DNA of 43,041 bases from Candidatus Viridilinea mediisalina. Its GTDB lineage: Bacteria; Chloroflexota; Chloroflexia; Chloroflexales; Chloroflexaceae. Shown here one piece after another: positions 16,604 through 24,394 of the stretch. The notes beneath the pieces were generated by a model, which was not told where the DNA came from, did not search any database, and saw nothing but the letters and a program-made list of their open reading frames with translations. Every line of letters starts with the position of its first letter. Position 1 is the first letter of the stretch. A program made the position numbers and the translations under genes. Where the stretch lies: assembly GCF_002532535.1 (NCBI RefSeq), contig NZ_NQWI01000037.1:1-43041 (forward strand). Reading direction: 5' to 3'.

Positions 16604-17932
16604 CCGCTGCCACGGCGCAAATTGGGCTGCCAGTTCGCTCGGTAGCCGTCCGTGGATGTGGGTGCCTTCGTTGAGGTATTCTTCCTGTTCAACGATGCCC
16701 CGTTCACGCCAGAGCGAGACGAGATCGTTGCGTTGGTAGGGGATCAAGACCTCTAGGGTGACCATGGTAGCGGCGAGGGTTGTTTCGATGCGGGTGAGTA
16801 AATCGGCGAGCCCCCAGCCCTGTTGGGCCGAGACAGCCACAAAATCGCTGGGGAGGCCCATGTCGGCTACAATGTCACTCACTGCCGCTGCCTCAACCCC
16901 CTCCATCTTGTCCACTTTGTTGAGCACAGTGAGGGTTGGATGCTTGCCAACACCAAGCTCGCTGAGGGTCGTTTCGACCGTCTGGGCGTGCTCTTGGGCG
17001 TTGGGGTGGGTTAGGTCAACCACATGGAGCAGCAGATCTGCCTCATTGATCTCCTCTAGGGTGGCGCGAAAAGCGGCAACCAATTGGGTCGGAAGTTTTT
17101 GGATAAAGCCGACCGTATCGGTGAGCAGGAGGGCTTGACCACCCGGCAGCGTAATCTGGCGCGTGGTTGGATCGAGCGTCGCAAAGAGTTGGTTGGCCGC
17201 GTAGACATCCGCGCCGGAGAGGGCGTTGAGCAGGGTACTCTTGCCCGCGTTGGTATACCCCACAAGGGCCAGCACAGGTACACCACTCTGGCGGCGACGC
17301 TTGCGATAAAGTTCGCGGTGGCGATGCACATCGGCCAACTGCTCCTTCAGCCACGCAATGCGCCGATCAATCAAACGGCGGTCAATCTCCAACTGGGTCT
17401 CACCGGGGCCACGCAAGCCCACAACGCCCCCGGCTGAGGTGCCACCACCTGTACCCGCCTGACGCTCAAGGTGGGTCCACTGCCGACGTAGGCGCGGCAA
17501 GAGGTAGTGGTACTGCGCCAACTCCACCTGCAAACGCCCCTCGTGGGTGCGGGCGTGCTGGGCAAAGATGTCGAGAATGAGCGCCGTGCGATCCAACACG
17601 CCAACCTGCAACTCCTGTTCAAGGTTGCGCGTCTGGCTCGGACTCAATTCATCATCAAAAACAACCAACCCTGCGTTGCTCTGTTCGCGCAGTTCAGCAA
17701 CCTCCTTGACCTTGCCGGGGCCAATGAAGAACTTGGGTGAAGGCTGATCGAGGCGTTGGAAGATACTACCTACCACCTCAAGACCAGCGGTATGCGCCAG
17801 CAATGCCAATTCACGCAGCGAATCGGGAGCACTCCAGGGGCTCTTCATGCTGGCAACTTCAGCGCCCACCAAGAGGGCGCGGGTTCGCGGCTGCGCCGTT
17901 GCGTGCAGGCGCTTGCCGTCCTGAGTTCGCAC
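16589..17932 (-). CDS. hflX: Ribosome-associated GTPase HflX
   Basis: About 447 residues from GTG 17932. HflX binds the 50S subunit and splits stalled or heat-damaged 70S ribosomes. The family N-terminal domain is visible (FIGPGKVKEV, then GLVVFDDELSPSQTRNLE, and the Gly-rich GTGGGTSAGGVVGLRGPGETQLE). The GTPase domain follows: G1 GYTNAGKST (Lys about 231), G3 DTVGF, G4 NKVD. The C-terminus is VLIPYQRNDLVSLWRERG. The reading frame stays open back to 18103, but that extension is unlike the family. The best Shine-Dalgarno (AGGAG) lies 5-8 bases before ATC-ATA codons (residues -4 and -3 relative to the GTG), so the exact start is uncertain. Confidence 0.93.
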   Translation of the reverse strand: MRTQDGKRLHATAQPRTRALLVGAEVASMKSPWSAPDSLRELALLAHTAGLEVVGSIFQRLDQPSPKFFIGPGKVKEVAELREQSNAGLVVFDDELSPSQTRNLEQELQVGVLDRTALILDIFAQHARTHEGRLQVELAQYHYLLPRLRRQWTHLERQAGTGGGTSAGGVVGLRGPGETQLEIDRRLIDRRIAWLKEQLADVHRHRELYRKRRRQSGVPVLALVGYTNAGKSTLLNALSGADVYAANQLFATLDPTTRQITLPGGQALLLTDTVGFIQKLPTQLVAAFRATLEEINEADLLLHVVDLTHPNAQEHAQTVETTLSELGVGKHPTLTVLNKVDKMEGVEAAAVSDIVADMGLPSDFVAVSAQQGWGLADLLTRIETTLAATMVTLEVLIPYQRNDLVSLWRERGIVEQEEYLNEGTHIHGRLPSELAAQFAPWQRGSRK

Positions 17933-17983
17933 GTCTTCTATGATGGTCTCTCCTTTACTTCCATGAGTCAAGCGTACTCTGTT

Positions 17984-18013
17984 ATTGTAGCATTGCCTTT
18001 TGGCTCGTGCCAA
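17984..18013 (-). promoter_or_regulatory. Promoter of hflX
   Basis: On the minus strand TTGGCA (18013-18008), an 18-bp spacer and TACAAT (17989-17984). A transcript would start near 17977 and include a possible 8-codon leader ORF (ATG GAA GTA AAG GAG AGA) that overlaps the Shine-Dalgarno and ends in TAG just inside hflX. Confidence 0.55.
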
Positions 18014-18042
18014 GCGACTAAAGTAGGATGAATTTACCTCCG

Positions 18043-18145
18043 GTGGGGGTGCGGGGGCGTTGCCCCATATGCATTGCGGCGAAGCCGCCAACACGGAACA
18101 CAAAACGGGGTTTGGGGCGTAGCCCCAAGCCCCGCTAGGGGCTCC
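18043..18145 (-). repeat. Composite hairpin repeat (GGGGC-NNN-GCCCC plus GGCGGC tip)
   Basis: Contains a hairpin at 18106-18134 (TTGGGGC-GTA-GCCCCAA core extended by CGGGG/CCCCG), a short GCGGC-GAA-GCCGC hairpin at 18076-18088, and a GGGGC-GTT-GCCCC hairpin near 18053-18066. Read on the minus strand, the order hairpin-A, T-rich linker, GGCGGC hairpin is the same as at 36964-37030. Confidence 0.8.
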
Positions 18146-18163
18146 GTCAAAGGGAAGGTAGCG

Positions 18164-18169
18164 TATAAT
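18164..18169 (+). promoter_or_regulatory. -10 box of the FAH-family gene
   Basis: TATAAT lies 38 bases before the ATG at 18208; no convincing -35 element is seen at 17 bp. Confidence 0.45.
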
Positions 18170-18207
18170 GAAGCGTTAAGGCTAAAGCACCAACATAAAG
18201 GAACACC

Positions 18208-19068
18208 ATGAAACTGATTACCTATCACCATGCGGGCCAAGAGGCTCTTGGTGCGGTTCGTGAGGATGGGGTTGTGACCCTGAGTAGCCTGGCGAGCAGT
18301 ATGCTCGCCCTGATTGACGGTGGCCCGACGCTGTTGGCCCAGGCGCGTGAGTTGGTGGCTCAGGCGCACAGTACGATCCCTTTGGATCAGGTCACGCTCT
18401 TGGCCCCAATTCCGCGACCGCGCAAGAATATCATCTGCTTGGGGCGCAACTATGCCGCCCATGCCATCGAGTCGCTACGGGCGATTGGGCAGCCAGAGCA
18501 GTTGCCGAGCCACCCGCTCTTTTTTAGTAAGGCGCCGACGGCGGTTACCCACCCCAATGCGGTGATTCCCCTGATGCCCGAGATCTCCGCACAGCGCGAT
18601 TGGGAGGTGGAGTTGGCGGTGATTATCTGGTTGCCTGCCCGCCATGTATCCAAAGCGGATGCGCTGGACTATGTCTTTGGCTATACGATCCTTAATGACA
18701 TCTCGGCGCGCGATCTGCAGAGCCGCCATCAGCAGTTCTTCTTTAGCAAGAGTCTTGATGGGGCCGCACCCATGGGGCCATGGATTGTCACCAGTGATGA
18801 ATTGCCCAACCCCCACAACCTACGGATTCAACTACGGCTCAATGGCGCGACGATGCAGGATGCCAATACGAGCCAGATGATCTTCGATATTCCTACATGT
18901 ATTGCCATCCTCACCAGTGGTCTCACCCTTGAGCCGGGCGATATTATTGCCACCGGCACGCCGAGTGGCGTTGGTCTGGGCATGACGCCGCAGCGCTGGC
19001 TCCAGGCGGGCGAGGTGCTTGAGTGTGAAGTTGAGGGGATTGGGGTGCTGCGTAATCCGGTGGCTTAA
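18208..19068 (+). CDS. Fumarylacetoacetate hydrolase family protein
   Basis: 286 residues. The C-terminal FAH fold (from about residue 74) shows the family signatures NIICLGRNYAAHAIE, the metal-binding WEVELAVI (the E-x-E pair), YTILNDISARDLQ, KSLDGAAPMGPWIV and GDIIATGTPSGVG. Such enzymes cleave or decarboxylate beta-diketo acids or related compounds (acylpyruvases, homoprotocatechuate-pathway isomerase/decarboxylases). The sequence does not fix the substrate. The start is supported by AAAGGAA seven bases upstream. A MITE copy begins on the last base of its stop codon. No pathway neighbours are present. Confidence 0.9.
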   Translation: MKLITYHHAGQEALGAVREDGVVTLSSLASSMLALIDGGPTLLAQARELVAQAHSTIPLDQVTLLAPIPRPRKNIICLGRNYAAHAIESLRAIGQPEQLPSHPLFFSKAPTAVTHPNAVIPLMPEISAQRDWEVELAVIIWLPARHVSKADALDYVFGYTILNDISARDLQSRHQQFFFSKSLDGAAPMGPWIVTSDELPNPHNLRIQLRLNGATMQDANTSQMIFDIPTCIAILTSGLTLEPGDIIATGTPSGVGLGMTPQRWLQAGEVLECEVEGIGVLRNPVA

Positions 19069-19178
19069 TACCAATTACCCTTGAACATGCTGCATGATCA
19101 AGCACGCTAACGCCCATTGGAACGCCATGTTCGGCAATCTGCAATCTGCAATCTACAATCTACAATCGTACATGGCAT
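19068..19178 (-). repeat. MITE-like element, copy 3 (reverse orientation)
   Basis: Begins ATACCAATTACCC and ends CGTACATGGCAT, the reverse of the copies at 459 and 9512, with the left terminal repeat degenerate. Heptamers AATCTGC/AATCTAC lie at about 19136-19166. It abuts the FAH stop codon and ends nine bases before the -10 box of the PBP gene. Confidence 0.85.
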
Positions 19179-19187
19179 AAGGCATGC

Positions 19188-19193
19188 TATACT
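19188..19193 (+). promoter_or_regulatory. -10 box for leaderless PBP gene
   Basis: TATACT followed by six bases and then the ATG at 19200, the same geometry as at 656 and 9629. There is no Shine-Dalgarno. The -35 region falls inside the MITE heptamers and is poor. Confidence 0.5.
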
Positions 19194-19199
19194 CATGCC

Positions 19200-22100
19200 A
19201 TGCTAAGAAACCGACATATACGCCGAACATCTGGTGGGCACCGCGTGGCGCGGCGGCCCGCCTTTCCGGGGATGCTGCGTGGCCGACGCACGCCCCCTTC
19301 CTCTGGGATGGGCTTACGCCTGGTAAGTCAGTTGGGCGTTGCCCTCGTGGTGGCGCTCGTTGCCGTGGGCCTCAGTATGGGCACGATGGCCTATTCGGTC
19401 TATGCCAATACGGCAGCCTCACTCACACCCCGCCTTGCCGCTCTTGATGAGCGCGAACTCTTTCAGACCTCGCGCATCTTTGATCGTAATGGTGTGTTAC
19501 TCTATGAGTTCTTTGATGCCGGACGACGTACCAATGTGCCGCTTGATCAGGTTTCACCTCTGCTGATCAATGCGACGATTGCGATTGAGGATAAGACCTT
19601 CTTTACCAATCCGGGGATCGATTTTGCGGGTATGGTGCGTACCCTGGCGAGTAGCCTGTTAGCGGGCGAAGAGACGGGTGGTGCCTCGACGATCACGCAG
19701 CAGGTGATTAAGAATAGTGTCCTCACCGAGGATGAACGTGTCCGCGAACGACGCTATGAGCGGAAGCTCAAGGAGATTATTCTCGCTCAGGTGCTTGATG
19801 AACGCTTTAGCAAAGAAGAGATTCTTGAACTCTACCTGAATGAGAACTTTTATGGCAACATGGCCTATGGGATTCAGGCCGCTAGTGAGAGCTACTTTGG
19901 GGTCAATGCCAGCGATCTGAATCTCAACCAAGCCTCCTTGCTGGCCGGTTTGCCCCAGTTGCCCACCTTCTACAATCCGATTAACCACCTCGAGCGCGAT
20001 GATCAGGGCGGCTATCTGCCCGGCGTGATCCTCGAGGCTGGCTGGCTGGAACCGGGCCATCGCCTGCCGCCCACGGTGAGTGCGCCACGCTGGCGCCAGG
20101 TTGCGGTGCTGCGGCGCATGGTTGAAGATGAGTATATCAGTGAGGCGGAAGCTCGTGCTGCTGTCGCCGAGCCGCTGCGCTTTACGCGCCAAGAGGTACC
20201 GCTCAATGCGCCCCATTTTGTCTTCTATGTGCGCGACCAGATTCAGGAGCGCTATGGCCAACAAGCGCTCTTTGGCGGCGGGTTACGCATCTATACCACC
20301 CTTGATCTGAATCTGCAACAGATGGCTCAGCAGAAGGCGGCGGAACGCATCGCTGAACTAGAGTCGCGTAATATCCATAATGCCGCCGTGGTGGTGATGC
20401 AGCCCTATACCGGCCAGATTTTGGCGATGGTTGGCAGTATTGACTACAATGCGATCAAACCGACACGCACCCCCGGCGAAACGGGCAATGTGCTCGATGG
20501 CCAAGTCAATGTGACCACCCGCGAACGGCAACCCGGCTCGGCCCTCAAGCCCTTTACCTTCCTCGCGGCAATGGAACAGGGCATGACCCCTGAGACGGTC
20601 ATTTGGGACGTGCCTACCGATTTTCCCACCGGCATGGCGGGCCAGTGGTATACGCCGCTCAACTACAATGGGCGCTTTAATGGCCCAGTCCGTATGCGTA
20701 CCGCCCTGGCCAATTCGCTCAATATCCCCGCCGTGAAGGCGCTCCGGTTCGCGGGGATTGATGAAACCCTCGATCTCTTTGACCGCATTGGGATTAAGCA
20801 GGGGCTGAAGCGTGGCCGCGATTTCTATGGCCTGGCCCTAACCCTTGGTGGTGGGGAGGTGACGCCCCTTGAATTGACGGTGGCCTACAATACCCTAGCG
20901 AGCAATGGCCGCTACTACCCGCCCGTTGCCATCCTCAAGGTGACCGATGCCGATGGTCAGGTACTCGAAGAGTTTACCCCCTACCAAGCCGAACATGTGG
21001 TTGAACCAGAACTGAGCGCAATTATCACCGATATGCTCAGTGACGACCGCGCCCGCCAAGCGATCTGGGGGCTCAATAGCCCGCTCCAACTGAGCCTGCC
21101 CTCAGCCGTCAAGACCGGCACGACCAACGATTGGCGCGATGCCTGGGCCGCAGGCTATACCCCCTTTGTCACCATTGGGGTCTGGACGGGCAACAATAAC
21201 AACGAGACCACCGCGCGGGTCGAGAGTCTCACGGGTGGCGGGATCATCTGGCGCAACATCATGGAGGAGCTCTTTGTCTGGATGCGTAACGACGAGCGCT
21301 ACCGCCAACTCTTTGCCGAGCCGTTTGGCACCACGACGCCACCGACCGACTTTGTGCTGCCCGACGATGGGCTCTTCACTCGTCCGATCTGTGAGCTACC
21401 AGGGCCGTTTGGCGGCTACAACGAGGAACTCTTCACGCGCACGATGCTCACGACTATCTTTAGTGAGACGGCGCGCATCGCTTCTGGCCCCGAACTGGAT
21501 CGACAACTCAATCAACTGAGTATTCCCTGCGACATCTTCCGGCGTGTGGAGGTGGTGCGTATTCCCTCCGAAGCGGATTGGAGTTTCGATGGGGAAATGA
21601 TGGTGCTTGCCCCAGGCGGCGGCGCCGAAGATGCTGAGATCGGTGAAGGTGAAGGTGGCTTCTGTCGGCCCGAAGAGGGTGCTACCTACCCAGCAGGGCT
21701 CCGGCGCACCATTACGCTCTGGAACATCCCACCGCCCGACCCCTTCATGCGTGTGCGCTACACCTGGTCTGGTGGTTCGGCCAGCCATGACGTGGATGTA
21801 GAGAATCTACCAAGCTGTAGCGCCGCTATGTTCGAGCCACCAGTGATTGAGCAGGAGGAAGAACCCCAACCCCCGATTGCGGGCGCGATTCTCATGCCCG
21901 ACCTCAAGGGGCTTGGCGAAAATCAAGCGCGACGCCTGCTCGAAACGTTGGGAGTTGATCCGAGTAGTATCCATGTAGACTACCAGGATCGCTCGCGCAT
22001 CGGGGCCGAGTTCGACCGCTACGGTGCCTATGTGGTTCTCAGTTCGTTGCCAGTAGCGGGCGACTGGATTATTCCGGGTACGGCAGTGATCTTGGGCATC

Positions 22101-22280
22101 CGCGCCCCCGAAGCCGAGCCTGCCCCCGCACCTGCGTATGAACCAGAACCCCCACCGCCACCAGCCGAGCCAGACCCGGCACCGCCGCCCCCCGAAGCGC
22201 CTCCCGAACTGCCCCAGCCCGAACCAGGCCAACCGCCTATGCCGCCGGGCCTGCCGCAGCCGCTGCCACCGGGGTCATAA
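19200..22280 (+). CDS. Class A penicillin-binding protein (PBP1A-type) with PASTA domain
   Basis: 1026 residues. A short basic cytoplasmic N-terminus is followed by a membrane anchor (about 40-65, LGVALVVALVAVGLSMGT). The GT51 glycosyltransferase has its catalytic Glu130 in IEDKTFF, then GGASTITQQVIKN. The transpeptidase has SALK (Ser447 nucleophile, Lys450), SLN (506-508) and KTGT (638-641). A single PASTA-like domain lies at about 897-965 (LMPDLKGLGENQARRLLETL), and a Pro/Glu-rich tail of about 55 residues ends the protein. It polymerises and cross-links peptidoglycan on the outer face of the membrane. The start is leaderless and chosen by the -10 spacing. The Pro-rich tail may span the cell wall. 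Confidence 0.95.
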   Translation: MLRNRHIRRTSGGHRVARRPAFPGMLRGRRTPPSSGMGLRLVSQLGVALVVALVAVGLSMGTMAYSVYANTAASLTPRLAALDERELFQTSRIFDRNGVLLYEFFDAGRRTNVPLDQVSPLLINATIAIEDKTFFTNPGIDFAGMVRTLASSLLAGEETGGASTITQQVIKNSVLTEDERVRERRYERKLKEIILAQVLDERFSKEEILELYLNENFYGNMAYGIQAASESYFGVNASDLNLNQASLLAGLPQLPTFYNPINHLERDDQGGYLPGVILEAGWLEPGHRLPPTVSAPRWRQVAVLRRMVEDEYISEAEARAAVAEPLRFTRQEVPLNAPHFVFYVRDQIQERYGQQALFGGGLRIYTTLDLNLQQMAQQKAAERIAELESRNIHNAAVVVMQPYTGQILAMVGSIDYNAIKPTRTPGETGNVLDGQVNVTTRERQPGSALKPFTFLAAMEQGMTPETVIWDVPTDFPTGMAGQWYTPLNYNGRFNGPVRMRTALANSLNIPAVKALRFAGIDETLDLFDRIGIKQGLKRGRDFYGLALTLGGGEVTPLELTVAYNTLASNGRYYPPVAILKVTDADGQVLEEFTPYQAEHVVEPELSAIITDMLSDDRARQAIWGLNSPLQLSLPSAVKTGTTNDWRDAWAAGYTPFVTIGVWTGNNNNETTARVESLTGGGIIWRNIMEELFVWMRNDERYRQLFAEPFGTTTPPTDFVLPDDGLFTRPICELPGPFGGYNEELFTRTMLTTIFSETARIASGPELDRQLNQLSIPCDIFRRVEVVRIPSEADWSFDGEMMVLAPGGGAEDAEIGEGEGGFCRPEEGATYPAGLRRTITLWNIPPPDPFMRVRYTWSGGSASHDVDVENLPSCSAAMFEPPVIEQEEEPQPPIAGAILMPDLKGLGENQARRLLETLGVDPSSIHVDYQDRSRIGAEFDRYGAYVVLSSLPVAGDWIIPGTAVILGIRAPEAEPAPAPAYEPEPPPPPAEPDPAPPPPEAPPELPQPEPGQPPMPPGLPQPLPPGS

Positions 22281-22446
22281 TTACGATTGTAGATTGTAGA
22301 TTGTAGATTGCCGAACATGGCGTCCCGATGGGCTTTAGAAGCTGTCTGAAAAGCCGGGGGCGCACGCTGGAGTGCCGGCTTCAGCCGGCTAAAGCCGGCA
22401 CTCCAACGCAAAACCATAGACTTTTCAGACAGCCTCTTAGCGTTTC
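22277..22446 (+). repeat. MITE-like element, copy 5, interrupted and truncated
   Basis: Left part (TTACGATTG, heptamers, CCGAACATGGCGTCCCGATG) up to 22337, then a second element at 22338-22436, then a few bases of MITE continuation (TTAGCGTTT). The right half is missing and replaced by the octamer array. Confidence 0.8.
22338..22436. mobile_element. TIR element nested in a MITE, copy A
   Basis: 99 bp with 16-bp terminal inverted repeats: GAAGCTGTCTGAAAAG on the left, and the complement of GAGGCTGTCTGAAAAG on the right. It is flanked by TTA on both sides, which matches a 3-bp target duplication inside the MITE sequence GCTTTAGCG. It contains a 36-bp palindromic core (22369-22404, GGAGTGCCGGCTT arms). 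It is too short to encode a transposase and is probably an internally deleted insertion-sequence derivative. Confidence 0.8.
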
Positions 22447-22447
22447 C

Positions 22448-22563
22448 CCGCGCCCTCGCGCCCTCGCGCCCTCGCGCCCTCGCGTCCTCGCGCCCTCGCG
22501 CCCTCGCGCCCTCGCGTCCTCGCGCCCTCGCGCCCTCGCGCCCTCGCGCCCTCGCGTCCTCGC
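22448..22563. repeat. GCGCCCTC octamer array
   Basis: About 14 tandem copies of an 8-bp unit (GCGCCCTC with occasional GCGTCCTC) fill the gap between the nested element and the end of the ParA-like gene. Confidence 0.95.
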
Positions 22564-22568
22564 GGCTC

Positions 22569-23324
22569 CTACGCCATCAAACGCACCACGGTTTGCCGGT
22601 AGAGCGCCGAGATTGGATGATCCGGAAAGCGCAGCACAAAGATACCCATCGAGGCGAGGGCCATGAGATCGTCGGAATGGGGCAATACTGCGACCACTTG
22701 GACACCGAAGGTCTCTTCGACCCGTCGCTGCACAATGGTCGCATCATAGCTCAATGGAACTTTGTTGACCAAGATGTGCAACTGAGGCACCTCAAGCTTC
22801 CGTGCGACCTCGACGGTCACGCCGGTGCCTTGGTAGTCTTGCTGATCGGGGCGCAACACCACCAAGAGGATATCTGAGACCGCAATGGAGAGCAGCGTCT
22901 CTTCATTCAAGCCAGGGTGGGTATCAATCAGTAGCACATCGAGGTCAAGCACCTCACGCAGGCGCTGAAAGCCCTCACTGAGTTCACCGGGATCATAGCC
23001 TTCACGCAGAACGCGGGTAATGGCCCCCGACTTGATGCTGGAGGGCACCAGAAAGACGCGGCCATCCACAGGGGCACCAAGCAGTGGGGTGACATCGTAG
23101 GCCGCCGCTTCAATCGGGCATTCGTTATGCAAATAGTCGTTGAGGGTGAGACCAATGACCTCATCATCAAGCCCAAAGATGACATGGATGCCTGGTGATT
23201 GAATATCGGTATCAATGACGCCCACCCGGTAGCCTTGGGCTGCCAACAGGGCCGCGATGTTGGCCGTGGTATTGGATTTACCAGTGCCGCCACGAAAGGA
23301 GTGAATCGAGATGATGCGTCTCAT
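22569..23324 (-). CDS. MinD/ParA-family ATPase
   Basis: 251 residues. The P-loop is RGGTGKSNT (11-19), a deviant Walker A in which the signature Lys at the first position is Arg. DTDIQSPG (about 39) and LLIDTHPGLNEETL (about 133) complete the nucleotide site, and LVNKVPLSYD fits the family's base-recognition strand. There is no obvious C-terminal amphipathic membrane helix as in MinD, no ParB partner and no bacteriochlorophyll-type cysteines. It could position a cell-surface or signalling complex. It lies downstream of no co-directional partner; the ACBP gene on the same strand is 176 bases upstream. CCGGAG gives a possible ribosome binding site. Confidence 0.85.
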   Translation of the reverse strand: MRRIISIHSFRGGTGKSNTTANIAALLAAQGYRVGVIDTDIQSPGIHVIFGLDDEVIGLTLNDYLHNECPIEAAAYDVTPLLGAPVDGRVFLVPSSIKSGAITRVLREGYDPGELSEGFQRLREVLDLDVLLIDTHPGLNEETLLSIAVSDILLVVLRPDQQDYQGTGVTVEVARKLEVPQLHILVNKVPLSYDATIVQRRVEETFGVQVVAVLPHSDDLMALASMGIFVLRFPDHPISALYRQTVVRLMA

Positions 23325-23379
23325 TGGCCTGCTCCGGTAGAGTTGTGGGAGCTTGTCAACGCTGATCTGCGTTGTCTAA

Positions 23380-23500
23380 GAGGCTGTCTGAAAAGTCTAT
23401 GAACTGGCGTTGGAGTGCCGGCTTCAGCCGGCTAAAGCCGGCACTCCAGCCGTGTGCCACATCGTGTGGAACGACACTGAGGCCCTTTTCAGATAGCTTC
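23380..23500. mobile_element. TIR element, copy B
   Basis: 121 bp. The left end GAGGCTGTCTGAAAAG and right end CTTTTCAGATAGCTTC form imperfect inverted repeats. The core at 23412-23447 is identical over 36 bp to copy A. Flanks are TAA and TAC, so the target duplication is not exact. The last base forms part of the stop codon of the acyl-CoA-binding protein. Confidence 0.82.
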
Positions 23501-23763
23501 TACCCACCCGCCTTCAATTGTTCAACGAGGGTAATATAGTCTTGCATTGCTTGTTCCTCATTGACACCTTTCAATTTAGCCCAAGCATCATACTTCATAC
23601 GCCCCTGCATATCAAGAATACCCGGACGCGATCCACTCACATCACCAAGCGAGCCCTGCTTATAGAGGGCATAGAGCCTCAGCAACACATCATTCCCCGG
23701 GCGCTTCGGCAGTTGTTGAACTTCTTGAGCCGCTTGCTCAAACTGAGCCTTCAGATCGCTCAT
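23500..23763 (-). CDS. Acyl-CoA-binding protein (ACBP)
   Basis: 87 residues, the classical ACBP length. The family signature is complete: YALYKQGSLGDVSGSRPG, then MKYDAWAKLKG. It binds medium- and long-chain acyl-CoA esters in the cytosol and buffers or carries them. ACBP is best known from eukaryotes and is found in a minority of bacteria. The start at 23763 is fixed by AAGGAGG nine bases upstream; a longer frame to 23805 is rejected. No fatty-acid genes are adjacent. The stop codon overlaps a TIR element. Confidence 0.93.
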   Translation of the reverse strand: MSDLKAQFEQAAQEVQQLPKRPGNDVLLRLYALYKQGSLGDVSGSRPGILDMQGRMKYDAWAKLKGVNEEQAMQDYITLVEQLKAGG

Positions 23764-23900
23764 GGTATCCTCCTTGATGCCATACTCCACTATGCATCGG
23801 CGCATATTGCGCGCTGCGTCAACGGAATCCTACCATTGTCACGCTCATGACGCAAGGCCATACCTCAAACAACAAAACCAGCCCGTAGGGGCTGGTTGGT

Positions 23901-23990
23901 TGGCGGGGAGGGAGGGATTCGAACCCTCGACAGGGTTGCCCCTGTAGCGGTTTAGCAAACCGCCGCACTAGGCCACTATGCGACCTCCCC
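23901..23990 (-). tRNA. tRNA-Ser (GCT)
   Basis: 90 nt with an encoded CCA. The acceptor GGGGAGG pairs with CCTCCCC, followed by discriminator G and CCA. The anticodon stem-loop GGCGGTTTGCTAAACCGCT gives anticodon GCT. A long variable arm (ACAGGGGCAACCCTGT) and the T-loop GGTTCGAATCC are present. Confidence 0.96.
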
Positions 23991-24038
23991 GTGCATTGAT
24001 TGACGCGAATTGTACCATAGCTTGCACGATTTGCCAAA

Positions 24039-24130
24039 TGGAGGGGGCGGTGGGATTCGAACCCACGGGCCCTGTTAGGGGCCGTTCGCTTTCAAGGCGA
24101 ATCCGTTCAACCGGGCTCCGGCACGCCCCC
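24039..24130 (-). tRNA. tRNA-Ser (TGA)
   Basis: 92 nt with an encoded CCA. The acceptor GGGGGCG pairs with CGCCCCC. The anticodon loop in TTCGCCTTGAAAGCGAA gives TGA. The long variable arm GGCCCCTAACAGGGCC is typical of tRNA-Ser, and the T-arm GTGGGTTCGAATCCCAC is perfect. Confidence 0.96.
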
Positions 24131-24197
24131 GCAGTCGCTTGCAAACTATACGGGCGTCTCCACCCATGCGGATACGCCCGTTATTTGTGTGAACTTG

Positions 24198-24273
24198 TGG
24201 CAGGCGGGACAGGAATCGAACCTGCAACCTGCGGATTTGGAGGCCGCTGCTCTGCCAATTGAGCTACCCGCCT
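24198..24273 (-). tRNA. tRNA-Trp (CCA)
   Basis: 76 nt with an encoded CCA. The acceptor AGGCGGG pairs with CCCGCCT. The D-arm GCTCAATTGGCAGAGC, anticodon loop CTCCAAA (anticodon CCA) and T-arm CAGGTTCGATTCCTG are standard. The last base pair of the anticodon stem next to the loop is a C-T mismatch. Confidence 0.95.
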
Positions 24274-24394
24274 TTGCTCGTGCAAGATAATACCATATGT
24301 GGGCGCGTTTTGCAACTCGTGTGGCGTTGCTTGATCTTATGGTGTATGATGATAGGTGTCTTTTTGGGGCCAAGCCCAATACTTTTTACATTCC

